Source: Candidatus Aenigmatarchaeota archaeon
GTDB taxonomy: Archaea > Aenigmatarchaeota > Aenigmatarchaeia > QMZP01 > QMZT01
Assembly: GCA_016932735.1 (NCBI GenBank)
Contig: JAFGCI010000003.1
Coordinates: forward strand, 1 to 64,000
DNA: 64,000 bases
Direction: 5' to 3'
In this document: positions 7,728 to 16,396 of the stretch, one piece after another
How the letters are laid out: each line of letters begins with the position of its first letter
Numbering within the stretch: position 1 is the first letter of the stretch
Notes under the pieces: model-generated
The model's database searches: none
What the model was told of the DNA's origin: nothing
The model's input: the letters and a program-made list of their open reading frames with translations, nothing else
Program-made: the position numbers and the translations under genes

Positions 7728-8801
7728 ATGGTCGTTTTATACCGCCTAGTGGAAGACGATGAGTCTCTTAAAAAAGCTGTCAGTTTCTGGGAAAAAGAAA
7801 AGGTTCTCGGTTTAGATTTTGAGATGGAGAACAACCTCCACAGGTACGGAACTCACCTTGCTTTGATACAGGTATCCGACGGCAGGAAGACGTGGCTTGT
7901 CGATCCGCTTAAGGTCAAAGACCTGAGACCTTTCATAAAATTCATGGAGAATCCGAGAATTCAGAAGATAATGCATGATTATGAATTCGATTTCATGGTT
8001 CTCCACGAAAAGCTCAACTGCCATCCCAAGAACGTTTTTGATACAAAGATAGCAGCCGAGCTCGACGGAAGGAAGGAGTTTGGGCTTGGCTCCCTGCTTG
8101 AAGAATTATTCAGCGTGGAAAAGGACTCAAAGATGCAGAAGGTCGACTGGACAAAGCGCCCGATGACAGAAAGGATGAAGACTTATGCGGCAAAGGATGT
8201 CATCTATCTTATCAGGCTCAGGGATATTCTTAAGAAAAGCCTTATTGATAAAGGGCGTGAGTCATGGTTCAAAGAGGAATTCAGGCTTCTTGAAAAGATA
8301 AAATTTGAAAAGAAAACTGAATGCCATCTCATAAAGGGCTCTAGGACCATGACCGGCCGTGAGCGAGCTATCCTTCACAGCCTCTTCGACTGCAGGGAAA
8401 AAATAGCGGAAGAGACAGACAGGCCCGCTTATCATGTAATTCCTAACAAAAGGCTTCTCGAACTGGTAAAGGATACCCCAAGGACACCGGATGACTGGAG
8501 AAAAATGAAAGGCGTTTCGTGGCTGGTCAAGAAGAATGCTAACAGCTTTTCAAATGCGGTTAGGAGGGGCATGGAAATGCCTGAAGAGGGCAAGGAAAGG
8601 TTATTGAAGCCCCGGATGAGCAGTGCAAAATTCGATTATCTGAAAGAGGAAAGAAACAGGCTCGGCGAATTGCTGGGAGTTCAGCCTTACATTATAATGT
8701 CCACAAACCAGATGGAGGAGCTTGCCCGCGGGGAAGCCCCGAAAAAAATGCTCAGGGAGTGGCAGCAAAAAGTCCTTAATGCTCACGGAATAAAGTTATA
8801 A
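7728..8801 (+). CDS. rnd: Ribonuclease D-like 3'-5' exonuclease
   Basis: 357 residues. The DEDDy exonuclease domain (about 1-190) shows LDFEMEN (Exo I, D and E), IMHDYEFDF (Exo II), and YAAKDVIYLIRL (Exo III, Y and D). An HRDC domain follows (about 215-285, LHSLFDCREKIAEETDRPAY...DWRKMKGVSW). This is the layout of RNase D, which trims tRNA 3' ends and other structured RNAs. RNase D is unusual in archaea, so a bacterial origin is possible. It lies next to a second putative exonuclease and an interrupted tRNA gene. Confidence 0.88.
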   Translation: MVVLYRLVEDDESLKKAVSFWEKEKVLGLDFEMENNLHRYGTHLALIQVSDGRKTWLVDPLKVKDLRPFIKFMENPRIQKIMHDYEFDFMVLHEKLNCHPKNVFDTKIAAELDGRKEFGLGSLLEELFSVEKDSKMQKVDWTKRPMTERMKTYAAKDVIYLIRLRDILKKSLIDKGRESWFKEEFRLLEKIKFEKKTECHLIKGSRTMTGRERAILHSLFDCREKIAEETDRPAYHVIPNKRLLELVKDTPRTPDDWRKMKGVSWLVKKNANSFSNAVRRGMEMPEEGKERLLKPRMSSAKFDYLKEERNRLGELLGVQPYIIMSTNQMEELARGEAPKKMLREWQQKVLNAHGIKL

Positions 8802-8823
8802 ATAATGAATTCAAGCGGTTACT

Positions 8824-9771
8824 ATGGCAATAAGGGACTTGATTTCTTCTGAGAAAGTAGAAGGGAATTTCATAATAAAATTCAAGAAACCCGTTCAGAA
8901 ATATGCTAAAGGTTATGGGTTCCAGCTAAATATAGGAGATTCATCAGGAAGCATAATGCTCAAATACTGGGGCACCGATAATGAATCCCATGTAAACGGA
9001 TTATATGAATCCCTAAATATTGATGATGTTATTTTCATCAGCGGAAAAACCAACCTTTACAATGATGTTATTTCCATAAATGTCGATTCTTCTGGCGAAA
9101 TAAGGAAACTAAAGGAGGGGGAATACGATCTTTCCGAATTCGTGCGCGTCAGTGAAAGGGACATTGAGAAAATGTCATCGGCATTAAACGGCTTCCTTAA
9201 TTCTGTTAAAAACCCGGAACTAAAAAAGCTCATTGGGTCATTTGCAAAAGATGCGGAATTTATGGAGAAATTCAGGAAGCATCCAGCGGCTATCTACCGT
9301 CACCAGGGGTGGATAGGCGGTCTCATGGAGCATACGTTAAACATGATGACGATATGCGAGTCTATGTCAACTATTTATCCGGAGCTTGACCGAGACCTTA
9401 TGATAACCGGATGCTTCATACATGACATCGGAAAACTGGAAGAGCTTGAAGTTTCGGGAAGCATCAAGGCAACTGAGGACGGAATAATGGTTGGTCATCT
9501 GACTCTTGGGGTTCTCATGCTGGAGAAGATAATGAGAAAAATAGGGACGCCTGAAACCCTCAGGAGAAAGCTTCTGAATATATCAATAAGCCATCACGGG
9601 CAACTTGAATACGGCTCACCGAAGCTTCCGGCATTCCCTGAAGCGCTCGTCGTCGCGCAGGCCGATATGATGGATTCCCAGGTCTGCACTATGGTCGACT
9701 TCAAAAAGAACGCCCAGACAGAGGATAAGTTTGCGTATAACAAAGACATGGGTAACATATACCTTGAATGA
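8824..9771 (+). CDS. YhaM-like OB-fold/HD-domain 3'-5' exonuclease
   Basis: 315 residues. The N-terminal OB fold (about 15-90, GYGFQLNIGDSSGSIMLKYWG) binds nucleic acid. The C-terminal HD domain (about 150-290) carries WIGGLMEHTLNM, FIHDIGKLEEL (the HD pair), GHL and SHHGQ as metal ligands. This matches the YhaM/Cbf1 3'-5' exoribonuclease family. It begins 22 nt after rnd and its stop overlaps the next gene by 4 nt, so it is likely cotranscribed with rnd in RNA turnover. Confidence 0.82.
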   Translation: MAIRDLISSEKVEGNFIIKFKKPVQKYAKGYGFQLNIGDSSGSIMLKYWGTDNESHVNGLYESLNIDDVIFISGKTNLYNDVISINVDSSGEIRKLKEGEYDLSEFVRVSERDIEKMSSALNGFLNSVKNPELKKLIGSFAKDAEFMEKFRKHPAAIYRHQGWIGGLMEHTLNMMTICESMSTIYPELDRDLMITGCFIHDIGKLEELEVSGSIKATEDGIMVGHLTLGVLMLEKIMRKIGTPETLRRKLLNISISHHGQLEYGSPKLPAFPEALVVAQADMMDSQVCTMVDFKKNAQTEDKFAYNKDMGNIYLE

Positions 9772-10250
9772 TTCTTATGAGAAAATCGCTTAAGACGGGA
9801 ATAACTTTCGGTCTTACCTCTGGTACCATCACGACGCTTGGTCTTATGATGGGCCTGTCATCCAGCACAAACTCCGCTGCAATCGTTATGGGCGGAATCC
9901 TGACGATAGCTATAGCGGACGCTCTATCAGACGCTCTCGGGATGCACATATCAAAAGAATCAGCAAAGCACTCTGCAAAATATGTATGGGAGGCAACTGT
10001 TTCAACATTCGGCGCGAAATTCATTTACGGGATGACTTTTGTAATACCTTTTCTGATTTTTGGAATTGAATCGGCTGTTATCATCTGCATTATCTGGGGC
10101 CTCATAGTCCTATCTGCGATGAGCTATAAGATAGGAAAGTCAAACAAAGAAAACCCGTGGAAAGCGGTCACTGAACATCTTCTGGTGGCGGTAATAGTCA
10201 TAATAGTGACGCACTATATAGGCGTATTTATAGCTGCTACTTTTGGTTAG
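9768..10250 (+). CDS. VIT/CCC1-like integral membrane protein
   Basis: 160 residues with four to five hydrophobic helices. The N-terminus GITFGLTSGTITTLGLMMGLSSS and the helix IVMGGILTIAIADALSDALGMHISKESAK resemble the first two helices and the metal-binding segment of VIT1/CCC1 iron or manganese transporters, although the usual Glu cluster is replaced by ADALSDALGMH. The ATG overlaps the stop of the upstream exonuclease (ATGA). Substrate is unproven. Confidence 0.65.
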   Translation: MILMRKSLKTGITFGLTSGTITTLGLMMGLSSSTNSAAIVMGGILTIAIADALSDALGMHISKESAKHSAKYVWEATVSTFGAKFIYGMTFVIPFLIFGIESAVIICIIWGLIVLSAMSYKIGKSNKENPWKAVTEHLLVAVIVIIVTHYIGVFIAATFG

Positions 10251-10263
10251 TAAAAAAATGCTT

Positions 10264-10704
10264 CTAATATCCGATTCCCTGGATATAATACTTCCCAATG
10301 GAATCCTGAGCTCCCTGGCATTGTCTGGAACGAAGGCTTACTTCTTTGACATTGGATGAGGACGTCATGTTGAAAGTCCCCACGCCGCCAGATAATACTG
10401 TCGTGTTATCAAAATTAGTGGATAATATACTGCTGTTTTCAAGTGTGACAATGAAAGTAAATCCATCTAGATCAACTTTCCCGTTGTTGAATACGTTTGT
10501 ATATAATTGCTGTGTTCCGTTGTCATAATAGCTGCTCTGGATGAGTATTCTCGCATCAGCGCATTTAACGAACTCAGACTGTCTGACCTGGACAAACTGT
10601 GTCGCCCATGCAGCAAGGATGCCTGCAACCACCATCGTGAAAGCTATCAGAAGAATAACAGAAATGAGGGGCGATATACCCTTTCTCTTGCTTCTTGATT
10701 TCAT
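10264..10704 (-). CDS. Archaeal type IV pilin-like protein
   Basis: 146 residues. A short basic leader (MKSRSKRKG) precedes ISPLISVILLIAFTMVVAGILAAWATQF, a class III signal peptide whose processing site would be after KG. The remaining ectodomain (about 110 residues) is Asn/Ser/Thr rich with potential N-glycosylation sites (NGT, NSS, NTT, NMT) and two Cys. It should be a cell-surface pilin subunit or an archaellin relative. No pilus assembly ATPase is in the window. Confidence 0.82.
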   Translation of the reverse strand: MKSRSKRKGISPLISVILLIAFTMVVAGILAAWATQFVQVRQSEFVKCADARILIQSSYYDNGTQQLYTNVFNNGKVDLDGFTFIVTLENSSILSTNFDNTTVLSGGVGTFNMTSSSNVKEVSLRSRQCQGAQDSIGKYYIQGIGY

Positions 10705-10760
10705 AATTTTATATATGATGAACCTTCTTTATATATATTTTCCAAGCCGGAATGATTATC

Positions 10761-11525
10761 ATGAAGTTCATAAATGAGGAGCCATGCATAATAATCGGAA
10801 GGAAGCTTATTGTGGCCGACCTGCATCTTGGAATAGAATCAAAGTTCTATAAAGACGGGATTAAGATGCCGTCCCAGACGAAAGCCGTTGCAGAAAAAAT
10901 AAGGCGTCTTGTGGAAGAATATGAATTATCCGAGGTAATTTTTATCGGTGATATAAAGCATGAAGTTCCCGGAACAAGTTTTCAGGAACAGAGGGAAATC
11001 CCTGAATTCATGGACTCCGTTAAGAAATCCGCAAAAGTCCGCGTCTTATCAGGAAACCATGACGGCGACATAGAAAGGATGCTGGGAAACAAAATAAAGA
11101 TTGAAAAAGAGATCAAAACAAGAAACATATACCTGACACATGGTCATATTTGGCCCGACAGGAAATTTCTTGAATGCAAAACCATAATTATCGGTCATGA
11201 GCATCCGCAAATAGAGTTCAGGGATGCATTGGGCTACAGATTCACTGAGCAGGTATGGATTCGCGCGAAATTATCATGGCCAAAGATTTCAAAACAATAC
11301 AGGCTGAAAAAGAAAATCATGCTGCCTGAACTGGTCATAATGCCGGCTTTCAACAGGTTTTCCGGAGGAATTTCCCTTAACGGAAGATATGCAAAAACAA
11401 AAAGGACCGGCAATGCAATCGGTCTGGGGCCGATTGCAAGGAGCGCCAACATGAGAAGCTCGGATATATACCTTCTCGACGGCACTCATTTGGGAAAGCT
11501 GAAAGATCTTGTGCAGGAAAAATGA
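10761..11525 (+). CDS. Calcineurin-like metallophosphoesterase
   Basis: About 254 residues. Dimetal phosphoesterase motifs appear in order: VADLHLG (DxH), FIGDIKHE (GDxxH), LSGNHDGD (GNHD), LTHGHI and IIGHEHPQ. This fits the archaeal SbcD-like single-domain phosphoesterases whose substrate is unassigned. The track start at 10752 is possible, but the TATA (TTTATATATA, centred near 10731) favours a leaderless start at 10761 (MKFINEEPC). Confidence 0.85.
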   Translation: MKFINEEPCIIIGRKLIVADLHLGIESKFYKDGIKMPSQTKAVAEKIRRLVEEYELSEVIFIGDIKHEVPGTSFQEQREIPEFMDSVKKSAKVRVLSGNHDGDIERMLGNKIKIEKEIKTRNIYLTHGHIWPDRKFLECKTIIIGHEHPQIEFRDALGYRFTEQVWIRAKLSWPKISKQYRLKKKIMLPELVIMPAFNRFSGGISLNGRYAKTKRTGNAIGLGPIARSANMRSSDIYLLDGTHLGKLKDLVQEK

Positions 11526-11535
11526 AATGTGCCGG

Positions 11536-12030
11536 TCATGAAATATAGTTCATCACTATCTTTATTCCGCTTTCGCGGTCATCAAAGAACTCATTCATCT
11601 TAATTACAAGATGCTCTTCTTTTACCGGTTCCCAGACTTTCTTTATTTTTCTGTAAACAGAAAAATCGGCATCGGATATGTCTTTTCTCTCCTCCATTTT
11701 CCTTTTTATACGCTCTTCAATGTTCGTGCATTCTATTATTTTAAGGTCTTCATTAAACTCATCTGCGAGGTTCCCTGCCATTTTCCTGTATTCTTCCTTG
11801 TAGAAAGTGCCGTCAAGAATTACATTTTTGCCTGTTCTTATGATATATCCGGCAATCAGGAAAAATATTCTGTATACTTCCTTCTTGCTTTCATCAGAGT
11901 ATTCAGGACTGCCGTTTAATTTTTTCCTGACTTCATCAGTCCTGAGTAAGAATGCATCTGTCCTCTTTTCTATTTCTTTTCCAAGAAGGCTTTTGCCCGT
12001 TCCGGGGAGACCGCATATTAGGATAATCAT
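11536..12030 (-). CDS. P-loop kinase (APS kinase/polynucleotide kinase-like)
   Basis: 164 residues. Walker A GLPGTGKS is at the N-terminus, followed by LLRTDEVRKKL, IRTGKNVILDGTFYKEEYR and an Arg-rich lid region (IEERIKRKMEER). These are features of small P-loop kinases acting on nucleotides, APS or RNA ends. A comparable bacterial family is annotated as AAA-type or BLUF-associated kinases. Substrate cannot be inferred. It is convergent with the phosphoesterase gene, whose stop lies 11 nt away. Confidence 0.72.
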   Translation of the reverse strand: MIILICGLPGTGKSLLGKEIEKRTDAFLLRTDEVRKKLNGSPEYSDESKKEVYRIFFLIAGYIIRTGKNVILDGTFYKEEYRKMAGNLADEFNEDLKIIECTNIEERIKRKMEERKDISDADFSVYRKIKKVWEPVKEEHLVIKMNEFFDDRESGIKIVMNYIS

Positions 12031-12042
12031 AAGTATAACCTA

Positions 12043-12639
12043 TCAGAACAATCTGAAGAGAAGGCCGGCTTTATTTGATATTGTCCCGTTGTTGCTGACC
12101 ATAAGCATTTTTTCCCCTTTGCTCAGAGCCATACGATTCCCGATTAAATCAATTGTATCGTATGTAATGTACATCTTGATGTCGTGCAACTTTCCCAAAC
12201 CAAATCCGAAACTTGGCTCAGGCTTATCCATGAACACACCCTTTTCTATATAGTCAATCACGCTGTCAAACCTCCTGTAATCACCCCTGCTAAAGACAGC
12301 ATAGACCATTGACCTGTTGAAAGACTGGTTCATTGTCATTGTATAATAAGAAGCGCCGTCAGTATCGACTATAATCGAATGGGGGGTGTAAAGCTGGTGG
12401 GCAAGGCCCGAAAGAAGTGTCTGATTGTAATCAGCGTCGTCATATGAGCAGACATAATAGTGCATTACATTCGTGAACGAGCCGATTGTCAGGCTGCTTA
12501 TTTTCTGAGGCGTATGTCCGGGAAGATAAACCCAAGCCTTTTCATTGTTCATTTTCAGGGTGACCTGCAAAGAATGTTCCGCAGCGGAAACCGTTGAAAC
12601 AACTAATAAAAATATTATTGGAAGCAACAATTTTTTCAT
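12043..12639 (-). CDS. Secreted or membrane-anchored protein of unknown function
   Basis: 198 residues with a clear signal peptide (MKKLLLPIIFLLVVSTVSA, cleavage near AEH). The mature part is beta-rich, with ITIGSFTNVMHYYVCSYDD and VKLHDIKMYITYDTIDLIGNRM-type strands; no catalytic motif is recognised. It may be exported to the cell surface. It is 13 nt upstream of the P-loop kinase gene on the same strand and could be cotranscribed. Confidence 0.6.
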   Translation of the reverse strand: MKKLLLPIIFLLVVSTVSAAEHSLQVTLKMNNEKAWVYLPGHTPQKISSLTIGSFTNVMHYYVCSYDDADYNQTLLSGLAHQLYTPHSIIVDTDGASYYTMTMNQSFNRSMVYAVFSRGDYRRFDSVIDYIEKGVFMDKPEPSFGFGLGKLHDIKMYITYDTIDLIGNRMALSKGEKMLMVSNNGTISNKAGLLFRLF

Positions 12640-12727
12640 GTATAATAATTAGCAGAACCTTTATTAGAATTAATCTCTTGCTGAATCTTAAATAATTCTT
12701 GTCATATAATTATAACAAGGTGGATGG

Positions 12728-14014
12728 ATGGTAGATTATGTTGATTTAGGCTATAAGCCGGGTTCTAATGACCTTGTTGCTGAATATTCTCTCCGGTCGG
12801 CAAAAGGCGTGACTCTGGAAAGGGCGTCTGAACACATCGCGAAAGAATCAAGCATAGGCACGTGGACAACCATTTCCACGATGAATGAGAAAGTCGCGGC
12901 AAAACTGAAGCCGCACGTCTATGAAATAAACAAAAAGAAAAAAATAATAAAGATAGCTTACCCCTCGGAACTTTTCGAAGGGGGGAACATGCCACAGATT
13001 TATTCCGCCATCGCGGGAAACATCTTCGGAATGACAGCCGTCGACAGCCTTCGGCTGGAAGACATAAACTTCCCCGACAATATAATGAAGAGTTTTAAGG
13101 GGCCAGCGTTCGGCATTCCGGGAGTCAGGAAACTTCTGAAAGTAAAAGACAGACCGTTAGTCGGAACGATTGTAAAGCCGAAAGTGGGGCTTAATGAGCT
13201 CCAGCATGCCAAAGTCGCTTACGAGGCGTGGGCAGGCGGTCTCGACATCGTGAAAGATGATGAGAACCTCACTTCAATGAAGTTCAATAAATTTGAAGAC
13301 AGGATTGTAAAGACTCTGGAATGGAGGGACAAAGCCCAGTCCGAGACCGGTGAAAAGAAGATGTACATGCCTAATGTGACTGCTGAAACGAAGACAATGT
13401 TAGACAGAGCGCAGTTCGTCAGGGACCATGGAGGGGAGTATGTCATGATTGATATACTTACATGCGGATGGAGCGGCCTTCAGACATTAAGGGACGCCAA
13501 TCTGGGGCTTGTGATTCATGCCCATAGAGCAATGCATGGCGCTATTACAAGAATACCATATCACGGCATTTCAATGCTTACTCTTGCAAAGACCGCAAGG
13601 ATTATAGGAGTGGATCAGATACATATAGGAACAGCTGTCGGAAAGATGGAAGGAAGCGCAAAAGAAGTGAAAATGCTGGAAGTTGAAGTTGAAGAGAGAC
13701 TTATCAAAGAAAAAGATAGATTGCACGTGCTCGAAGAAGACTTCGGAAAGATGAAACCTGTCTTTGCAGTCGCATCGGGTGGGCTTCACCCAGGTCTTAT
13801 CCCAAAGCTTGTTGATATATTCGGGAAGAACATAATAATGCAGTTCGGTGGCGGCTGCCACGGGCATCCCGACGGAACAAGGGCAGGCTCTGTCGCTATA
13901 AGGCAGGCTCTTGACGCAAAGATGAAAGGGGAAGATCTGCAAAAATATGCAAAGGGTAAGAAAGAGATTTCTGAAGCCTTAAAGAAATGGGGACTGCATA
14001 CCCCGAAAAACTGA
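12728..14014 (+). CDS. rbcL: Ribulose-1,5-bisphosphate carboxylase, type III
   Basis: 428 residues, normal for archaeal form III. All main active-site segments are seen: GTIVKPKVGL (catalytic Lys), GGLDIVKDDE (carbamylated Lys and the two metal acids), HAHRAMHGA, HIGTAVGKMEG (loop 6 Lys), ASGGLHPG, and FGGGCHGHPDGTRAG (phosphate site). It should carboxylate ribulose-1,5-bisphosphate to two 3-phosphoglycerate. The next gene, 13 nt downstream, is AMP phosphorylase, so the pair belongs to the archaeal AMP pathway. The third enzyme, ribose-1,5-bisphosphate isomerase, is not in the window. AAGGTGG precedes the ATG. Confidence 0.95.
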   Translation: MVDYVDLGYKPGSNDLVAEYSLRSAKGVTLERASEHIAKESSIGTWTTISTMNEKVAAKLKPHVYEINKKKKIIKIAYPSELFEGGNMPQIYSAIAGNIFGMTAVDSLRLEDINFPDNIMKSFKGPAFGIPGVRKLLKVKDRPLVGTIVKPKVGLNELQHAKVAYEAWAGGLDIVKDDENLTSMKFNKFEDRIVKTLEWRDKAQSETGEKKMYMPNVTAETKTMLDRAQFVRDHGGEYVMIDILTCGWSGLQTLRDANLGLVIHAHRAMHGAITRIPYHGISMLTLAKTARIIGVDQIHIGTAVGKMEGSAKEVKMLEVEVEERLIKEKDRLHVLEEDFGKMKPVFAVASGGLHPGLIPKLVDIFGKNIIMQFGGGCHGHPDGTRAGSVAIRQALDAKMKGEDLQKYAKGKKEISEALKKWGLHTPKN

Positions 14015-14027
14015 AAGGAGTGATTTT

Positions 14028-15572
14028 TTGTTAAAGCTTAAAACGAATTCGATGAATTTCGAGGCACACAAGCCCATAGTTATGCTCAACAAAGAGGATG
14101 CCGCAGAGCTCGATCTCATGCCCCTCGAAAGGGTGCTTCTCAGATATGGCAAGAAAGAATGTATTGCCATAGTTAACATATCCAAGACAACCGTAAAGGA
14201 AGGCGAGATACTTCTCTCAATTAATGTCCAGAATGAGCTTTGTATAAAGAAGCCGTCCATCATAACAGCTTTGCCCGCTTCGCCTCCGAAGTCTCTGGAT
14301 TTCATAAAGAAAAGGCTTAACGGGACCGAGCTGACCAAGAGCGAGATTCTGTCAATCATTCAGGACACAGTTGATAACAAGCTTTCTGACATAGAGCTGA
14401 CGGCTTTTGTAATATCGCTTGAACATTTTCCGATGTCCATAGATGAGGCCACATACCTCTCTCAGGCAATGATAAAGACAAGCAGGAGGCTGAAGCTCGG
14501 GAAGGGTGCCATTTATGATAAACATTCAATCGGGGGAGTTCCCGGAGACAAGACATCGATACTTGTGGTTCCTATTGTAGCATCTTTCGGCCTCACTATC
14601 CCCAAGACCTCGTCAAGGGCCATAACTTCGCCGGCCGGAACGGCAGACAGGTTCGAATGCATCGCGCCTGTTGAACTGGAAATACATGAAATAGAAAAAG
14701 TGGTCAAGAAAACCAAAGGCTGCCTTGTATGGGGCGGGGCTGTCGATTTGGCGCCCGCCGATGATATGTTCATCAAAATAGAGTATCCTTTCTCCATAGA
14801 CCCTTTCCTGCTCCCGTCAGTCATGTCGAAGAAGAAAGCTGCGGGGGCGAAATATCTTGTCATTGATATACCTACAGGCGATGAGACAAAGGTAAAGAGC
14901 ATAAAGGAGTTCAATAAGCTTTCCCGCGGATTCATTGAACTCGGAAAAAGGCTGGGCATTGAAGTCAGGACATTGTCAACTTATGCAGACCAGCCGTTGG
15001 GCCATGCTGTCGGTCCTGCACTTGAGGCAAGGGAAGCCCTTTCAACACTTATGTGGAAGCGCCCTTCAATAGACCTTGTCGAGAAAGCATGCGCTGTTGC
15101 AGGAGTTCTTCTGGAATTCGCCGGACATAAAAACGGCAAAAAGCTTGCAATGCATTCCCTTGAATCCGGCAAAGCCTACAGGAAAATGAAGGAAATAATA
15201 AAGGCGCAGGGGGGAAATCCTGACATAAAACCCTCGGACATAAAGGTCGGAAAGCATGTCGTGAAAGTCAAGTCCAAGAGCTCCGGCATCGTTGAATGGT
15301 TTGACACGAAAGCTGTTGCGGAGATTGCAAGGGAGCTTGGCGCCCCGAAAGACAAGGGAGCCGGCATATATTTCCATAAGAAACTACGTGAAAACGTAAA
15401 GAAAGGCGATACAATCTTTGAGCTTTATGCCGAAAAGAGGCACAAGATGAAAAGGGCTCTCAGCGCTCTAAAAAAGAAGGACATTATGAATGTTGACACC
15501 AAGTTTGACATGGTCCTTGAAACATACCCCGAGGAGACAAGAGACAGGTATTATTTCATACTTGAGAGATAA
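14028..15572 (+). CDS. deoA: AMP phosphorylase
   Basis: 514 residues. An N-terminal domain of about 85 residues (absent from bacterial thymidine phosphorylase) precedes the phosphorylase core with KHSIGGVPGDKTSILVVP and SRAITSPAGTADRFE. This length and extension mark archaeal AMP phosphorylase, which converts AMP and phosphate to ribose-1,5-bisphosphate and adenine. Its product, after isomerisation, feeds RuBisCO. The start is a TTG with AAAGGAGTGAT just upstream; no ATG is better placed. Cotranscription with rbcL is very likely. Confidence 0.93.
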   Translation: MLKLKTNSMNFEAHKPIVMLNKEDAAELDLMPLERVLLRYGKKECIAIVNISKTTVKEGEILLSINVQNELCIKKPSIITALPASPPKSLDFIKKRLNGTELTKSEILSIIQDTVDNKLSDIELTAFVISLEHFPMSIDEATYLSQAMIKTSRRLKLGKGAIYDKHSIGGVPGDKTSILVVPIVASFGLTIPKTSSRAITSPAGTADRFECIAPVELEIHEIEKVVKKTKGCLVWGGAVDLAPADDMFIKIEYPFSIDPFLLPSVMSKKKAAGAKYLVIDIPTGDETKVKSIKEFNKLSRGFIELGKRLGIEVRTLSTYADQPLGHAVGPALEAREALSTLMWKRPSIDLVEKACAVAGVLLEFAGHKNGKKLAMHSLESGKAYRKMKEIIKAQGGNPDIKPSDIKVGKHVVKVKSKSSGIVEWFDTKAVAEIARELGAPKDKGAGIYFHKKLRENVKKGDTIFELYAEKRHKMKRALSALKKKDIMNVDTKFDMVLETYPEETRDRYYFILER

Positions 15573-15629
15573 TATTCCGCATTTAATCTCCTTTTTAAAC
15601 TTTCCTTCTTTAATTATTAGAAATAGCCT

Positions 15630-15816
15630 GGGACTGGCGAGGACATCCATATAATCTGGATATCCGAAATCGGACGCCCGCTAAAGCGATATAATGAAGC
15701 GGGATATCCGAGAAGTTGGACGCTTCAGGCTCTGCCTGAAGATATCAAAAAGTTGGACGCCCGCTAGAAACGATATAATGAAGCGGGATATCCAAAGTAA
15801 GCCGGGACTGGCGAGG
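15630..15816 (+). repeat. Tandem hairpin array between 13-bp direct repeats, 5' of rps6e
   Basis: GGGACTGGCGAGG occurs at 15630-15642 and again at 15804-15816, the second copy overlapping the S6e ribosome binding site. Between them lie three hairpins: CCCGCT/AGCGGG (15677-15703), CTTCAGGC-TCT-GCCTGAAG (15723-15741) and CCCGCT/AGCGGG (15760-15787). They are separated by near-identical linkers (ATATCCGAGAAGTTGGACG, ATATCAAAAAGTTGGACG). The two outer hairpins share the loop GATATAATG. The array has no open frame. Confidence 0.75.
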
Positions 15817-15824
15817 TGATGTAA

Positions 15825-16376
15825 ATGACTTTTAAAGTAGTGGTATCAGACCCGAAGACAAAGAAAGCCTACCAGAAAGAGGTTGAAAATGCGGTTTCGG
15901 GACTTTCGGGAAAGAAAATCGGCGACAAGTTCTCAGGGAAGGGTCTGGGGCTGGAAGGATACGAGCTTGAGGTTACAGGCGGTTCCGACAAGGACGGATT
16001 CCCCATGAGAAAAGACGTTTCCGGAACAAAAAGGAAAAGAGTTCTTCTTTCCGTCGGTCCTGGATTTCATCCGTCAAAGAAAGGCGAAAGAAGAAGGAAA
16101 TCAATCCGCGGAAACACGATTGCCGACGACATTGCACAGATTAATGTGAAGGTTGTAAAGGCCGGCACAAAGTCGATAGCGGCTTCGTTCGGTGTTGAAG
16201 AGAAAGAGCCTCCGAAGGAAGAGAAGGCTCCGGCAAAGGAAACTCCAAAGGAGAAGCCTAAAGAAGAATCAAAGGCCGAAGAGAAAAAAGAGCCTGTAAA
16301 GGAAAAACCAAAGAAAGAAGCTCCCAAAGAGGAAAAACCAGTTGAAGATGGTCCAGCCGAAGAGAAGAAGGAGTGA
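15825..16376 (+). CDS. rps6e: Ribosomal protein S6e with extended acidic/basic tail
   Basis: 183 residues. Residues 1-127 are a standard S6e (MTFKVVVSDPKTKKAYQKEV, KIGDKFSG, GSDKDGFPMRKDV, RRRKSIRGNTI), a 30S subunit protein. Residues 128-183 are a Lys/Glu/Pro repeat tail (EKEPPKEEKAPAKETPKEKP...) not typical of archaeal S6e, resembling the tail of L14e in this window. GAGGTGAT precedes the ATG. The upstream hairpin array may form part of its leader or promoter. Confidence 0.93.
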   Translation: MTFKVVVSDPKTKKAYQKEVENAVSGLSGKKIGDKFSGKGLGLEGYELEVTGGSDKDGFPMRKDVSGTKRKRVLLSVGPGFHPSKKGERRRKSIRGNTIADDIAQINVKVVKAGTKSIAASFGVEEKEPPKEEKAPAKETPKEKPKEESKAEEKKEPVKEKPKKEAPKEEKPVEDGPAEEKKE

Positions 16377-16396
16377 TTTCCTTTCTTTTTCTTAAT

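Noticed and set aside
14028-15572. Annotation as thymidine phosphorylase
   Set aside because: The archaeal N-terminal domain, length and position after type III RuBisCO indicate AMP phosphorylase.
15630-15816. Hairpin array as a CRISPR array or tRNA gene
   Set aside because: Repeats are few, spacing and stems vary, no acceptor/T-arm can be formed, and no cas genes exist in the window.
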